The position numbers and the translations under genes are program-made. Shown one piece after another: positions 15,873-23,071 of a stretch of DNA of 25,598 nucleotides. The notes beneath the pieces were generated by a model. That model worked only from the letters and a program-made list of their open reading frames with translations. It was not told the DNA's origin and ran no database searches. This stretch comes from Clostridiales bacterium (GTDB taxonomy: Bacteria > Bacillota > Clostridia > Oscillospirales > Acutalibacteraceae), in the NCBI GenBank assembly GCA_019418545.1, contig DYBQ01000014.1, positions 1-25,598 of the forward strand, given 5' to 3'. How positions within the stretch are numbered: position 1 is the stretch's first letter; the number at the start of each line of letters is the position of its first letter.

Positions 15873-15896
15873 TCCGCGTGGATATAACGCCCCTAT
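15873..15896 (-). repeat. TAGGGGCG palindromic unit, copy 4, containing the stop codon of the SdpI-like gene
   Basis: On the minus strand TAGGGGCGTTATATCC is followed by ACGCGGA; GCGT pairs with ACGC and the outer arm is degenerate. Its TAG (15895-15893) is the stop codon of the upstream gene, as for recO and copy 3. Confidence 0.6.
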
Positions 15897-16225
15897 TTTT
15901 TCCGCAGCAATGTTAGCGGTACCACTATCACTGTACCAGCCGCCACGATTGCCAGAGCGAAAAATACCCCCAGACAAACCCAAAACGGAGCTTTCACCAG
16001 CCACAACACGGCCATCATCAGCCAGACAACTCCCCCACACACCAGAGATAGTGTTCCGGCTGTCCGGTTGGCAAACTCCCAGGCTTCGCGGCTTTTCTCG
16101 GCATCTTCTACATGGTATCCCACTTGGGTGGATGGATAAACAGAATGTTTTTTAAACACACCCCATCCCACTACCAAAAGAATCAAACCCAATACAGCAT
16201 AAACAAGCAAAAGTCCCGGTTTCAT
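15893..16225 (-). CDS. SdpI-like small membrane protein
   Basis: A 110-aa protein with three hydrophobic segments (about 4-21, 57-77 and 80-104) and a soluble loop GYHVEDAEKSREAWEFANRTAG (36-57). That loop matches the SdpI/YfhL signature in which Gly-Tyr is followed by a Trp..Ala-Asn.....Gly motif. SdpI of Bacillus subtilis gives immunity to the SdpC toxin, but most family members have no known toxin partner, and none is seen here. The ATG at 16225 follows GGAAGG; an upstream TTG at 16261 is possible but less likely. It has its own consensus promoter and sits between dgkA and era, where Bacillus has cdd. It ends at the TAG of a palindromic repeat. Confidence 0.75.
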   Translation of the reverse strand: MKPGLLLVYAVLGLILLVVGWGVFKKHSVYPSTQVGYHVEDAEKSREAWEFANRTAGTLSLVCGGVVWLMMAVLWLVKAPFWVCLGVFFALAIVAAGTVIVVPLTLLRKK

Positions 16226-16284
16226 CCTGACCTTCCCCTTTCGGTTGATAGAAAGCTGCAAACTTTCCCTGTACCACTGCTCCT

Positions 16285-16313
16285 ATTGTAATCCACCGCC
16301 GCCAGCGTGTCAA
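16285..16313 (-). promoter_or_regulatory. sigma-A promoter for the SdpI-like gene
   Basis: The minus strand has TTGACA (16313-16308), an exact 17-base spacer, then TACAAT (16290-16285), nearly perfect consensus. Predicted start near 16278, about 50 bases before the ATG. Transcription may continue into era. Confidence 0.8.
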
Positions 16314-16348
16314 ACCCTTCCGGGTGTTTCTTAAAAAATTTACACCAT

Positions 16349-16390
16349 ACAAAATCAGCTTCCACCCAATTTACAGGGCGGAAGCCGATT
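16349..16390 (-). terminator. intrinsic terminator after dgkA
   Basis: On the minus strand a 15-base-pair stem with G-U wobbles (arms 16390-16376 and 16367-16353, containing GGCTTCC and GGAAGC) surrounds an 8-base loop and is followed by a TTTTGT tract. It begins a few bases after the dgkA stop codon, so it ends the yqfC-to-dgkA transcript before the next promoter. Confidence 0.75.
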
Positions 16391-16396
16391 GATTTT

Positions 16397-16891
16397 CTAT
16401 TTGTGGTGCAGTATCTGCAGCCTTTCCAGTATTGGCCCCGGTCCCCAGTGGATAAACGCCAGCGCCGCCGCTACCGACAGCATAAGCAAGGGCAGCCGCC
16501 ACCAGCAGACTGTGAAAAACTTCCAAATCACCGTAAATACTTCCGGCTTCCAGAACAAGCACACGCCCACCCCGACAGCAAACAATGCACATACCAGCAC
16601 TGCCCCGGCAGCTGTATCCTTCACTACCTTTGCCCATTGGCTAAAGCCTTCGGTGTCCCTGTCGCACAGCCTTTCAATGGAAGTGTTCACCACCTCGGCA
16701 CACAGCACCAGTCCAAAGGTGAGGAATAATATGGCATATTCTGTAGCACCCAGCCCAAAAAAGCCAGAAAACCCAACCACATACAGCGCGGTCACCATGT
16801 GAATCCGCATGTTTCTTTCCTGCAAAAGGCAATATCCGATTCCTTGCAGCGCTGCCCCCAGGCTTTTATAAAAAGGCCTCTTACGATTCAT
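16397..16891 (-). CDS. dgkA: diacylglycerol/undecaprenol kinase family protein with extra C-terminal membrane helix
   Basis: This integral membrane kinase, in Gram-positives acting mainly on undecaprenol, recycles the lipid carrier for wall synthesis. Motifs are QERNMRIH (25-32), AEVVNTSIERLCD (65-77) and VKDTAAGAVL (90-99), which carry the conserved catalytic Glu, Asn and Asp residues. Three standard helices are followed by a fourth hydrophobic segment at about 133-149 and a short tail, so at 164 aa it is longer than the usual 120-135. I chose the ATG at 16891, whose first bases overlap the ybeY stop by 11 bases; a TTG two codons upstream is the alternative. No clear ribosome site is visible, consistent with coupling to ybeY. 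Confidence 0.88.
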   Translation of the reverse strand: MNRKRPFYKSLGAALQGIGYCLLQERNMRIHMVTALYVVGFSGFFGLGATEYAILFLTFGLVLCAEVVNTSIERLCDRDTEGFSQWAKVVKDTAAGAVLVCALFAVGVGVCLFWKPEVFTVIWKFFTVCWWRLPLLMLSVAAALAFIHWGPGPILERLQILHHK

Positions 16892-17387
16892 CGCCAAAGG
16901 TATAAGCGCTGGAAGCAGGCAGTCCCAGCATGCTCATGACATTCTCTTCCTTTTCGCGCATACGGACCCGCTCGATACCGCCGTTTTCGTGGTCATAGCC
17001 CAGCAGATGCAGCATGGAATGAGCCGTTAAGTATCCCACTTCCCGCTCAAAGCTGTGGCCATACCGTTTGGCCTGCTCCAAAGCCTTGGGAATCGAAATC
17101 ACGATATCGCCCAAAATCTTGGCGCCGGTGTTATGGTTCTCGTCATACACGCCGTTCTCGCCCATGGGGAAAGACAGCACATCCGTAGAAATATCCTTGC
17201 CCCGATATTCCCGGTTCAGCTCCTGAATCTGGTCGTTATCTACAAAGGTCACGCTGATTTCTGCGGAATAGGGGAATTTCTCCATACGAAGCACCGCGTT
17301 GCAGCAGCGGCGCACCAGCATCCGCATTCCGGTAGGAATTTTAACAGCTTTTTGTTTATTGGTGATAATTACTCTTATTTTTTCCAT
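16881..17387 (-). CDS. ybeY: endoribonuclease YbeY (rRNA maturation factor)
   Basis: This is a zinc metalloprotein needed for 16S rRNA 3'-end processing and ribosome quality control. The zinc motif HSMLHLLGYDH gives H123, H127 and H133. Upstream lie the family stretches ISVTFVDNDQIQELNREYRG (44-63) and TDVLSFPM (68-75). The 168-aa length is normal. The ATG at 17387 lies inside the 3' end of phoH (32-base overlap), with GGAGG twelve bases upstream. In Bacillus pgpH separates phoH from ybeY; here the two genes overlap directly. Confidence 0.95.
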   Translation of the reverse strand: MEKIRVIITNKQKAVKIPTGMRMLVRRCCNAVLRMEKFPYSAEISVTFVDNDQIQELNREYRGKDISTDVLSFPMGENGVYDENHNTGAKILGDIVISIPKALEQAKRYGHSFEREVGYLTAHSMLHLLGYDHENGGIERVRMREKEENVMSMLGLPASSAYTFGDES

Positions 17388-18348
17388 TTCTTGCGCCAGC
17401 CTCCTCGTATTTTTCATAAGCCTTAATAATTTCCTGTACCAATCTGTGACGGACAACATCCCGCTCGGTAAAACGGAAAATCGCAATGTCCTCCACGTTT
17501 TTCAAAATTCTCATGGCGTCCTTTAACCCGGAACGCTTTCCATCCGGCAAATCGATTTGGGTAATGTCGCCGGTAATGACCATTTTGGAATTAAACCCTA
17601 ACCGGGTCAAAAACATTTTCATCTGCTCCGGTGTGGTATTCTGCGCTTCGTCCAGAATAATAAAGCTGTCATCCAATGTGCGGCCTCTCATATAGGCCAG
17701 AGGCGCTACCTCGATATTGCCTCTCTCCACATATTTCTGATAGCTTTCTGCGCCCAGCATATCAAACAATGCATCATACAGCGGCCGCAGATAGGGGTCC
17801 ACCTTCTGCTGTAAATCCCCGGGCAAAAATCCCAGCTTTTCCCCCGCTTCCACTGCCGGGCGGGTCAGGATAATCCGGTTGATTTCCTGTGCCCGGAAGG
17901 CTGTCACCGCCATGGCAACTGCCAGATACGTTTTACCGGTACCAGCCGGCCCCACACCAATGGTCACGGTGTGGGAACGAATGTCGGAGCAATATTGTTT
18001 CTGGCCAATGGTTTTGGGCTTTACTGGCTTTCCCTTGCTGGTAATGCAGATACAGTCCCCGCCAAGCGACTGCAGCTTCTGTTCGGACCCTTCATTGACC
18101 ATGGAAATACAGTAGCGGACATTCTGCTCTGTGAGAGCCTCTCCCTTGTTAATCAGGTTCAAAAGGCTTTCAATGGCCCGCACTGCCCGGTAAACACATT
18201 CGGCATCGCCAGAAACCTTAATTTCCGAATCCCGGTTGACAATGCTCACGCCATACTCTTTTTCCAGCAGCCGGACATTGCTGTCAAAGCTGCCGAACAG
18301 AGCTGCAGCCTGCTCCATTCTGTCAATATTGAGTCTCTGTTCAAACAT
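17356..18348 (-). CDS. phoH: PhoH family ATPase/RNA helicase-like protein
   Basis: This is a cytosolic P-loop ATPase of the PhoH/PhoL family, commonly next to ybeY and thought to act in RNA metabolism. An N-terminal KH-like segment (about 22-70) precedes the ATPase domain with Walker A GPAGTGKT (133-140), the RPAVEAGEKLGFLPGDL stretch, Walker B FIILDEAQN and ITGDITQIDLP. The 330-aa length is normal. The ATG at 18348 follows AAGGTGA; the frame is open for about 90 codons further upstream but that stretch is AT-rich leader. A consensus -10 promoter and a strong terminator hairpin lie in this leader, suggesting regulated or reduced transcription. It lies downstream of yqfD. Confidence 0.95.
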   Translation of the reverse strand: MFEQRLNIDRMEQAAALFGSFDSNVRLLEKEYGVSIVNRDSEIKVSGDAECVYRAVRAIESLLNLINKGEALTEQNVRYCISMVNEGSEQKLQSLGGDCICITSKGKPVKPKTIGQKQYCSDIRSHTVTIGVGPAGTGKTYLAVAMAVTAFRAQEINRIILTRPAVEAGEKLGFLPGDLQQKVDPYLRPLYDALFDMLGAESYQKYVERGNIEVAPLAYMRGRTLDDSFIILDEAQNTTPEQMKMFLTRLGFNSKMVITGDITQIDLPDGKRSGLKDAMRILKNVEDIAIFRFTERDVVRHRLVQEIIKAYEKYEEAGARNGKNKSNYHQ

Positions 18349-18440
18349 AGCATCACCTTGATATTCCCAAAAATTATGGAGCATTTGGCAGAGAATAAAA
18401 TCATTTTTATCCTGTATTTTTCCTTTTTCCAGGGAGCTCC

Positions 18441-18468
18441 AAAAAAACATTTTCCGCTGCCGGAAAAT
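18441..18468 (-). terminator. intrinsic terminator in the phoH leader
   Basis: On the minus strand ATTTTCCG (18468-18461) pairs perfectly with CGGAAAAT (18456-18449) around loop GCAG, then G and seven T (18447-18441). It lies downstream of the predicted phoH promoter and upstream of phoH. It would stop both yqfD readthrough and transcripts from that promoter unless bypassed. Confidence 0.8.
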
Positions 18469-18478
18469 TTTCGTATTT

Positions 18479-18507
18479 ATTATATCACATCTGTGGCCGC
18501 TCGTCAT
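18479..18507 (-). promoter_or_regulatory. promoter upstream of phoH
   Basis: The minus strand has ATGACG (18507-18502), a 17-base spacer, then a perfect TATAAT (18484-18479). Predicted start near 18472, only a few bases before the terminator hairpin. Confidence 0.65.
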
Positions 18508-18621
18508 TAAATATTTCATAAAAAAATTAACAAATTTTAGCTCATTTATACAGTATTTATCACATATCCCTCGAGAGAAACCACGCCCATTTCGGCGGTT
18601 TCCTGTGCAAATTTCACACAA

Positions 18622-19809
18622 TCACTCAAAAAGGATTTCCTGTAAAACCCCGATATTCTCCCGGCACTGGGCCGTTACCGTCAAAATCAAAACGCCGTCC
18701 TTTATAGCGGTGGAAGATTTTTGAGACAGCACACGTCCATCCTTGCCAAGCTGCTCCCGCTGCTGCACCGTCACTGCATCCCAGGCTTTTTCCTCGGCCT
18801 CCTCCCGAGTCAGCATACGCTCCACCTGCTTATATTCTGTCCACTTTTCCTCCACCACCGAAACCGGCAGGTCTGCATCCAATAAAGAAAGGCTGTGACA
18901 AAACCTCTCCCGCTGCCAAAGCCCCTGAGGCTCTTTTCGAAGCGTGAGAGGAAGATTCACTCCGAAAACCGAAAGGCTTTTTCGATAGCGAACGGCGCCG
19001 GTTTCCACGGTTTCCGTTTGTAAAAGAGGAATGCGGGCAGAAAAGGTGCGACTTGTACGGGCAATCACATTCCCGCTGGCATGGGAAATTGTCATTCCTC
19101 CCCGTTCTCCTTCCCAGATACCGGAAATCAGCAGCTGGCCTTTTACCACGCCGTCCCCTACCTGTACTGCCGGTGTACCACTAAACACATCCATAGACAA
19201 AATCACGCCGTCCTGACATGCCAAAATGTTTGCCGGCTCCTTTTCGGAGGTTTCAGGCACCGGAACTCCCTCCTCCAAACAGATTTCGGCTGAACAGCCC
19301 TGGGTATTCACGCTGACCCAACCTATTTCGGGGAACTTTTCCATCAGTGCAGAAGCAACGGATTTGGCATCTATTCCTTTCCGTCCTGCTCCCGGAAACA
19401 GCCCTTCTTCCTGTGCAGCAGCCAAAATGGTGCTTTGGGCAAGCTGGCTGTTTCCCGATACCGTCACCAGCCAATACCGGCCGGACAACACCCAAATTAA
19501 TATAAAAAACAACATTGCGCCTACTAACAGCCCTTTTCGTTTTCCAAACCGGCGGCACTGGAAAAACAGGCCGTGTTTTTTGATAAGATGCAGCCGCACG
19601 CCACACTTCCTGGCTCCCGGACGCAGCCCGGCATATTCTGAAGCTCGGACTCTGCATCGAAAAACACCTTTTTCCCCTTCCGGTTTCATTCCCCAAAACC
19701 ACACCCCCGAGCGTGATTCCAACGTGAGGAAACGTTCTGCCTGCCCTTTTTTCCGCCCGGCAATTTCAAAATCCACCCAGCCGGTGAGCCATCTTGTCAG
19801 TTGCACCAT
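18622..19809 (-). CDS. yqfD: sporulation protein YqfD
   Basis: This is a membrane protein of the yqfC-yqfD pair, expressed in the mother cell and needed for normal sporulation in Bacillus. It has 395 aa, the usual length. A soluble N-terminal part (about 1-90), one clear membrane helix (about 93-110, followed by GRYWLVTVSGN), and a long C-terminal extracytoplasmic part follow. The latter contains IGWVSVNTQGCSAEICLEEG and the GDGVVKGQLLISGIWEGERG segment typical of the family. The ATG at 19809 has AAGGGGACAG upstream and follows yqfC by 12 bases. It marks the organism as an endospore former. Confidence 0.93.
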   Translation of the reverse strand: MVQLTRWLTGWVDFEIAGRKKGQAERFLTLESRSGVWFWGMKPEGEKGVFRCRVRASEYAGLRPGARKCGVRLHLIKKHGLFFQCRRFGKRKGLLVGAMLFFILIWVLSGRYWLVTVSGNSQLAQSTILAAAQEEGLFPGAGRKGIDAKSVASALMEKFPEIGWVSVNTQGCSAEICLEEGVPVPETSEKEPANILACQDGVILSMDVFSGTPAVQVGDGVVKGQLLISGIWEGERGGMTISHASGNVIARTSRTFSARIPLLQTETVETGAVRYRKSLSVFGVNLPLTLRKEPQGLWQRERFCHSLSLLDADLPVSVVEEKWTEYKQVERMLTREEAEEKAWDAVTVQQREQLGKDGRVLSQKSSTAIKDGVLILTVTAQCRENIGVLQEILFE

Positions 19810-19821
19810 ATTGCTGTCCCC

Positions 19822-20097
19822 TTATACAAGATATTCCACGGAAGAAATAACCCCCTCCACAATCATGGAGCTTCCGCTCATACACCGAATCCGCAGGTTT
19901 CTGCCGCAAAACCGCACACAAAGCTTCCCAAGCCGAATCCGAATCGTTTCTGCTCCATATTCCAAAACGCCGCCGCTGCCTTCAATAACAGCCCTGCGGT
20001 TCCCCCACAGCTCTATATGCCCTCCGGCGATGGCTGGGCTTGCCGCAGCAGACAGATAAAAAGGTTCCCGACGGCTTCCTGTGCCGGATTCCCTCAT
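19822..20097 (-). CDS. yqfC: sporulation protein YqfC
   Basis: A small soluble protein of the YabP/YqfC family, 91 aa, close to the Bacillus length. The characteristic core is present: HIELWGNRRAVIEGSGGVLEY, then IRIRLGKLCVRFCGRNLRIRCM, then MIVEGVISSVEYL at the C-terminus. In Bacillus it is under sigma-E in the mother cell; I could not define a confident sigma-E promoter here. The start is either the ATG at 20097 (10 bases from AGGAGG) or the GTG at 20100 (7 bases). The longer upstream frame to 20160 runs through that ribosome site and is unlikely. It heads the yqfC-yqfD pair. Confidence 0.85.
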   Translation of the reverse strand: MRESGTGSRREPFYLSAAASPAIAGGHIELWGNRRAVIEGSGGVLEYGAETIRIRLGKLCVRFCGRNLRIRCMSGSSMIVEGVISSVEYLV

Positions 20098-20260
20098 CAC
20101 AGACAGCCCTCCTTCCCGGTTTTTCTCTGTCACATATATGCAGCGGGACAACCATTCCATGACACCCTAAAACCTCTGCATAAACAGCCGGTGATTTCGA
20201 TACATATAAAAAAGATGTTTTCCCCTTGATTCTAACCCCATTCTAAAAGGAGTCCTTTTG

Positions 20261-21415
20261 ATGAAACAGTTTCGTCTATTTCAATTTTCCACGATACGCC
20301 TTGCCGCGGCAGCAGGGCTTGTCCTTGCTGTCGGAATATGGCTTTTGCGTACCCCTCAGGCTGCAGCCCAAGGTGTTTCCCAGGGCATTGTCGTTTGTTT
20401 GAACACGCTGGTTCCGTCCCTGTTCCCTTTCATGGTATTAAGCACCTACACTGCCGAAAGTGGCCTGGCTGCCAGCCTTGGCCGGTTTGTACAGCCTGTC
20501 ACCCGGTTTCTGTTCCGGCAGCCGGGATGCACACTTCCGGTGATTCTGCTGGGGCTTGTAGGGGGATATCCTGCTGGGGCAAAGACCGCTGCACGGTTGT
20601 ATGAAAAAGGGGAAATCACCCGAGAGCAGGCGGGAAGGCTTTTGTGCTTTTGCATCAGCGCCGGGCCGCCTTTTGTGCTTACAGCCGTAGCTTCATGTTT
20701 GCTAGGAAATCCAGCTGCCGGGGCGCCTCTTTTGATATCGATAACCGGCGCAGCGCTGATGCTTGGGATTTTTACCCGTTTTGGCGCCCCGCAACCGCAA
20801 AAAAAGCCATCAAAAACAAGCCCGGCATCTCTAAAGCCCAGTTCCTGTGGCTCACCGTTTGTTGCTTCGGTGCGTCAGGCAGGAGCCGCTATGGCGATGA
20901 TGTGCGGATTTGTCCTGATTTTTTGGGCGCTGCTGCCCATTTTCCGAGAGTCCGGCCTGACAGCCGCCATTACCCGAAAGCTTTTGCAGTGGGGGTTCCC
21001 TCCGTCAACGGCAGCCTCCCTTCCTTCCTTTTTGAGTGAAGTCACCGCTGGATGCCATACCGGCGCCGCTGTTAAAGCATCTCTTCCACTGTTTGCCTTT
21101 GGCCTTGGTTGGGGCGGCTTGTGCGTACATCTGCAAATTTTTTCCCTCTTTCGGGACTTCCCCCTGTCCCGGCTGCGTTTTTTCCTGTTCCGCCTTCTGC
21201 ATGGATTATTATCCGGGGCACTGTGCTGGCTCATTCTTCCGCTATTCCCAGAATGCACCGCTGCTTCTGCTCTATGGAGCACTTCTCCCATAAAGGTCAG
21301 CACAGTATCAATTCCGGCAGCCATTGTCCTGTTTTTGCTTCTGCTAATCATGGCGTTGGACGGAAGCCGTGTTTCCCTGTTTCAAAAAAAATCCCCGGTT
21401 GGGCGCGATGCCTAA
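20261..21415 (+). CDS. YlbJ-like sporulation integral membrane protein (nucleoside-recognition domain family)
   Basis: A polytopic protein of 384 aa with about eight hydrophobic segments. Two copies of a Gate/nucleoside-recognition-like unit are suggested: LNTLVPSLFPFMVLS (about 48-62) with GLVGGYPAGAKTAARLYEKGEITREQAGRLL (about 95-125), and later LPSFLSEVTAGCHTGAAVKASLP. The GGYPAGAKTAARL block matches YlbJ, which in Bacillus is a sigma-E-dependent protein needed for heat-resistant spores. I chose the ATG at 20261 with AAGGAG eight bases upstream; the codon before it is TTG. It is divergent from yqfC across about 160 bases. Its stop codon falls inside a terminator serving the opposite strand. 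Confidence 0.82.
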   Translation: MKQFRLFQFSTIRLAAAAGLVLAVGIWLLRTPQAAAQGVSQGIVVCLNTLVPSLFPFMVLSTYTAESGLAASLGRFVQPVTRFLFRQPGCTLPVILLGLVGGYPAGAKTAARLYEKGEITREQAGRLLCFCISAGPPFVLTAVASCLLGNPAAGAPLLISITGAALMLGIFTRFGAPQPQKKPSKTSPASLKPSSCGSPFVASVRQAGAAMAMMCGFVLIFWALLPIFRESGLTAAITRKLLQWGFPPSTAASLPSFLSEVTAGCHTGAAVKASLPLFAFGLGWGGLCVHLQIFSLFRDFPLSRLRFFLFRLLHGLLSGALCWLILPLFPECTAASALWSTSPIKVSTVSIPAAIVLFLLLLIMALDGSRVSLFQKKSPVGRDA

Positions 21416-21420
21416 CCGGG
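21383..21420 (-). terminator. intrinsic terminator of the redox operon, overlapping the YlbJ-like stop
   Basis: On the minus strand CCCGGTT (21420-21414) pairs with AACCGGG (21400-21394), with an inner GGC/GCC after one mismatch, followed by GA and eight T. There is no T run on the plus strand. It therefore ends the operon coming from 21452-24525, while its bases also encode the last codons and the TAA of the convergent plus-strand gene. Confidence 0.85.
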
Positions 21421-21451
21421 AAAAGAAATCTGTTATTTTGCAGCAGCTGTT

Positions 21452-21805
21452 TTATTTTTCTGCAACCATCCCGGTTGCCACAAAATCCGCGCCGGTATCC
21501 AGAATGTTTTCTAGCACCACATCCCCAATGTGTACCGGGGCAGTCAGAATCACGCTGTCCAGCAAAGCTGCCGCTTCCATCATTTTCCCCTTGGGAATGT
21601 CCCGGCTGGTCTTGACGGACACCCGGCGCTTGTCCCCACCCTCTACCCGCACAGTGGAGGTTACTACCCGGGTGGGATTTGTCAGTTCCTTTTTGCCATA
21701 GGCCGCACCCTTTTCACAGGAGTTCCCGGTGACGGCATAGCCGTTTTCTTCATCCACCTTCAAATGGCACCCCTTGGGGCACACAATACAAATCAGCTCG
21801 GTCAC
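21452..21805 (-). CDS. DUF1667 domain protein, putative Fe-S subunit
   Basis: A 117-aa cytosolic protein with cysteines C6, C9, C13 and C30 in the pattern CIVCPKGCHL ... VTGNSCEKGAAYG. DUF1667 genes usually follow GlpA-type dehydrogenase genes, as here; the function is not established. The spacing (CxxCxxxC, then a fourth Cys in a C.KG motif) closely resembles the N-terminal 4Fe-4S segment of molybdopterin oxidoreductases, so I infer a small electron-transfer subunit. The start is GTG at 21805 with GGAGGG seven bases upstream. It begins 3 bases after the stop of the preceding FAD oxidoreductase gene and is followed by a strong terminator. Confidence 0.85.
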   Translation of the reverse strand: MTELICIVCPKGCHLKVDEENGYAVTGNSCEKGAAYGKKELTNPTRVVTSTVRVEGGDKRRVSVKTSRDIPKGKMMEAAALLDSVILTAPVHIGDVVLENILDTGADFVATGMVAEK

Positions 21806-21808
21806 GGT

Positions 21809-23071
21809 TTATCCCTCCTTTTCCACAATCTGCACCGTCAGGGTATCCCCAACGGCCTTTTCTGCCAAAACCTTGGGCAGCACCACTTTTTCCATTTCGC
21901 CGGGAGCCATGTGTTCCCGGGCAAAGTGCGCCAGCACAGTTTCCCCGTCGGTAATCTGGATTTCCACATTCCGGTAGATGTTCCGTACCCGGAAGAAAAT
22001 CTCCGTGGTCTTTGCCATCTGCTCCACCCGGATGCGCTGGGGAACGGTATAGCCCACGCCGTTTCCGTTTGTAAGCTCCAGCACACGCCCGGCGGGGACT
22101 TCCCCGGCTTTGCCATATTCGGCGGCGGCTTTTCCCGCCCGCTGGCTCTCCATGGTCACATAGTCCACCAAATCATGGACATGCACCACGTTGCCGCAGG
22201 CGAACACCCCCGGCAGGGACGTCTCCATATTCTCGAACACCACCGCCCCACCTGTGCGGGAATCCATTTCAATGCCAGCTTCCTTCGTCAGCTCGTTTTC
22301 GGGAATCAGGCCGACGGAAAGAAGCAGGGTATCGCAGTCAAATACCATTTCCGTGCCGGGAATGGGACGGCGATTTTCGTCCACTTTGGCAACGGTGACC
22401 TGTTCCAAACGTTCCTTGCCCTTAATGTTCGTTACTGTATGGGACAGGTATAGGGGGATATTAAAGTCGTGGAGGCACTGGACGATGTTCCGGTTCAGGC
22501 CGCCGGAATAGGGCATCAGCTCCACACAGGCCAGCACCTTGGCACCTTCCAGCGTCATACGCCTTGCCATAATCAGGCCGATATCGCCAGAGCCGAGAAT
22601 TACCACCCGTTTGCCCACCATATATCCCTCGATATTCACATACCGCTGGGCAGCTCCGGCGGTAAAAATGCCGCTGGGACGGTCTCCGGGAATGGCAATG
22701 GCACCCCGGGTGCGCTCCCGGCAGCCCATGGCCAGCACGATGGATTGGGCTTTTAGCACCAGATAGCCGTCGGTGGGATTTACCGCATGGACGGTTCGGT
22801 CGTTTTCAATGTGGAGCACCATGGTGTCCAGCTTCACTTCAATGCCGGTTCCTTCCAGCATTTCAATAAACCGTCCCGCATATTCCGGGCCGGTGAGCTC
22901 TTCTTTAAAATAATGGAGGCCAAACCCGTTGTGAATGCACTGGTTGAGAATGCCGCCAAGCACCTTGTCCCGCTCCAAAATCAGCACCCGCTCTGCCCCG
23001 TTTTTTCGAGCTTCCAGTGCTGCCGCCAGTCCGGCCGGGCCGCCTCCAATGACGATAACATCGTATTTCAT
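21809..23071 (-). CDS. FAD/NAD(P)-dependent oxidoreductase, partner of GlpA-like dehydrogenase
   Basis: A 420-aa pyridine-nucleotide-disulfide-oxidoreductase-fold flavoprotein. The FAD-binding motif GGGPAGLAAALEARKNG is at about 9-25, the family-specific GGILNQCIHNGFGLHY at about 40-55, and a second dinucleotide site VVILGSGDIG around 155-164. The FAD-closing segment SLPGVFACGNVVHVHDLVDYV follows, then a C-terminal domain of about 90 residues. It lacks the CxxxxC redox disulfide of true disulfide reductases. The start overlaps the stop of the GlpA-like gene (ATGA), so the two are translationally coupled and probably form one complex. Its likely role is electron transfer between the dehydrogenase and a pyridine nucleotide or other carrier; the true acceptor is not visible. 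Confidence 0.88.
   Translation of the reverse strand: MKYDVIVIGGGPAGLAAALEARKNGAERVLILERDKVLGGILNQCIHNGFGLHYFKEELTGPEYAGRFIEMLEGTGIEVKLDTMVLHIENDRTVHAVNPTDGYLVLKAQSIVLAMGCRERTRGAIAIPGDRPSGIFTAGAAQRYVNIEGYMVGKRVVILGSGDIGLIMARRMTLEGAKVLACVELMPYSGGLNRNIVQCLHDFNIPLYLSHTVTNIKGKERLEQVTVAKVDENRRPIPGTEMVFDCDTLLLSVGLIPENELTKEAGIEMDSRTGGAVVFENMETSLPGVFACGNVVHVHDLVDYVTMESQRAGKAAAEYGKAGEVPAGRVLELTNGNGVGYTVPQRIRVEQMAKTTEIFFRVRNIYRNVEIQITDGETVLAHFAREHMAPGEMEKVVLPKVLAEKAVGDTLTVQIVEKEG

Noticed and set aside
18349..18621. Upstream extension of phoH to 18621
   Set aside because: The extension covers a promoter, a terminator and AT-rich DNA, and homology begins at the ATG at 18348.
21530..22453. 307-codon plus-strand frame
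   Set aside because: Antisense to the FAD oxidoreductase; no recognisable motif.
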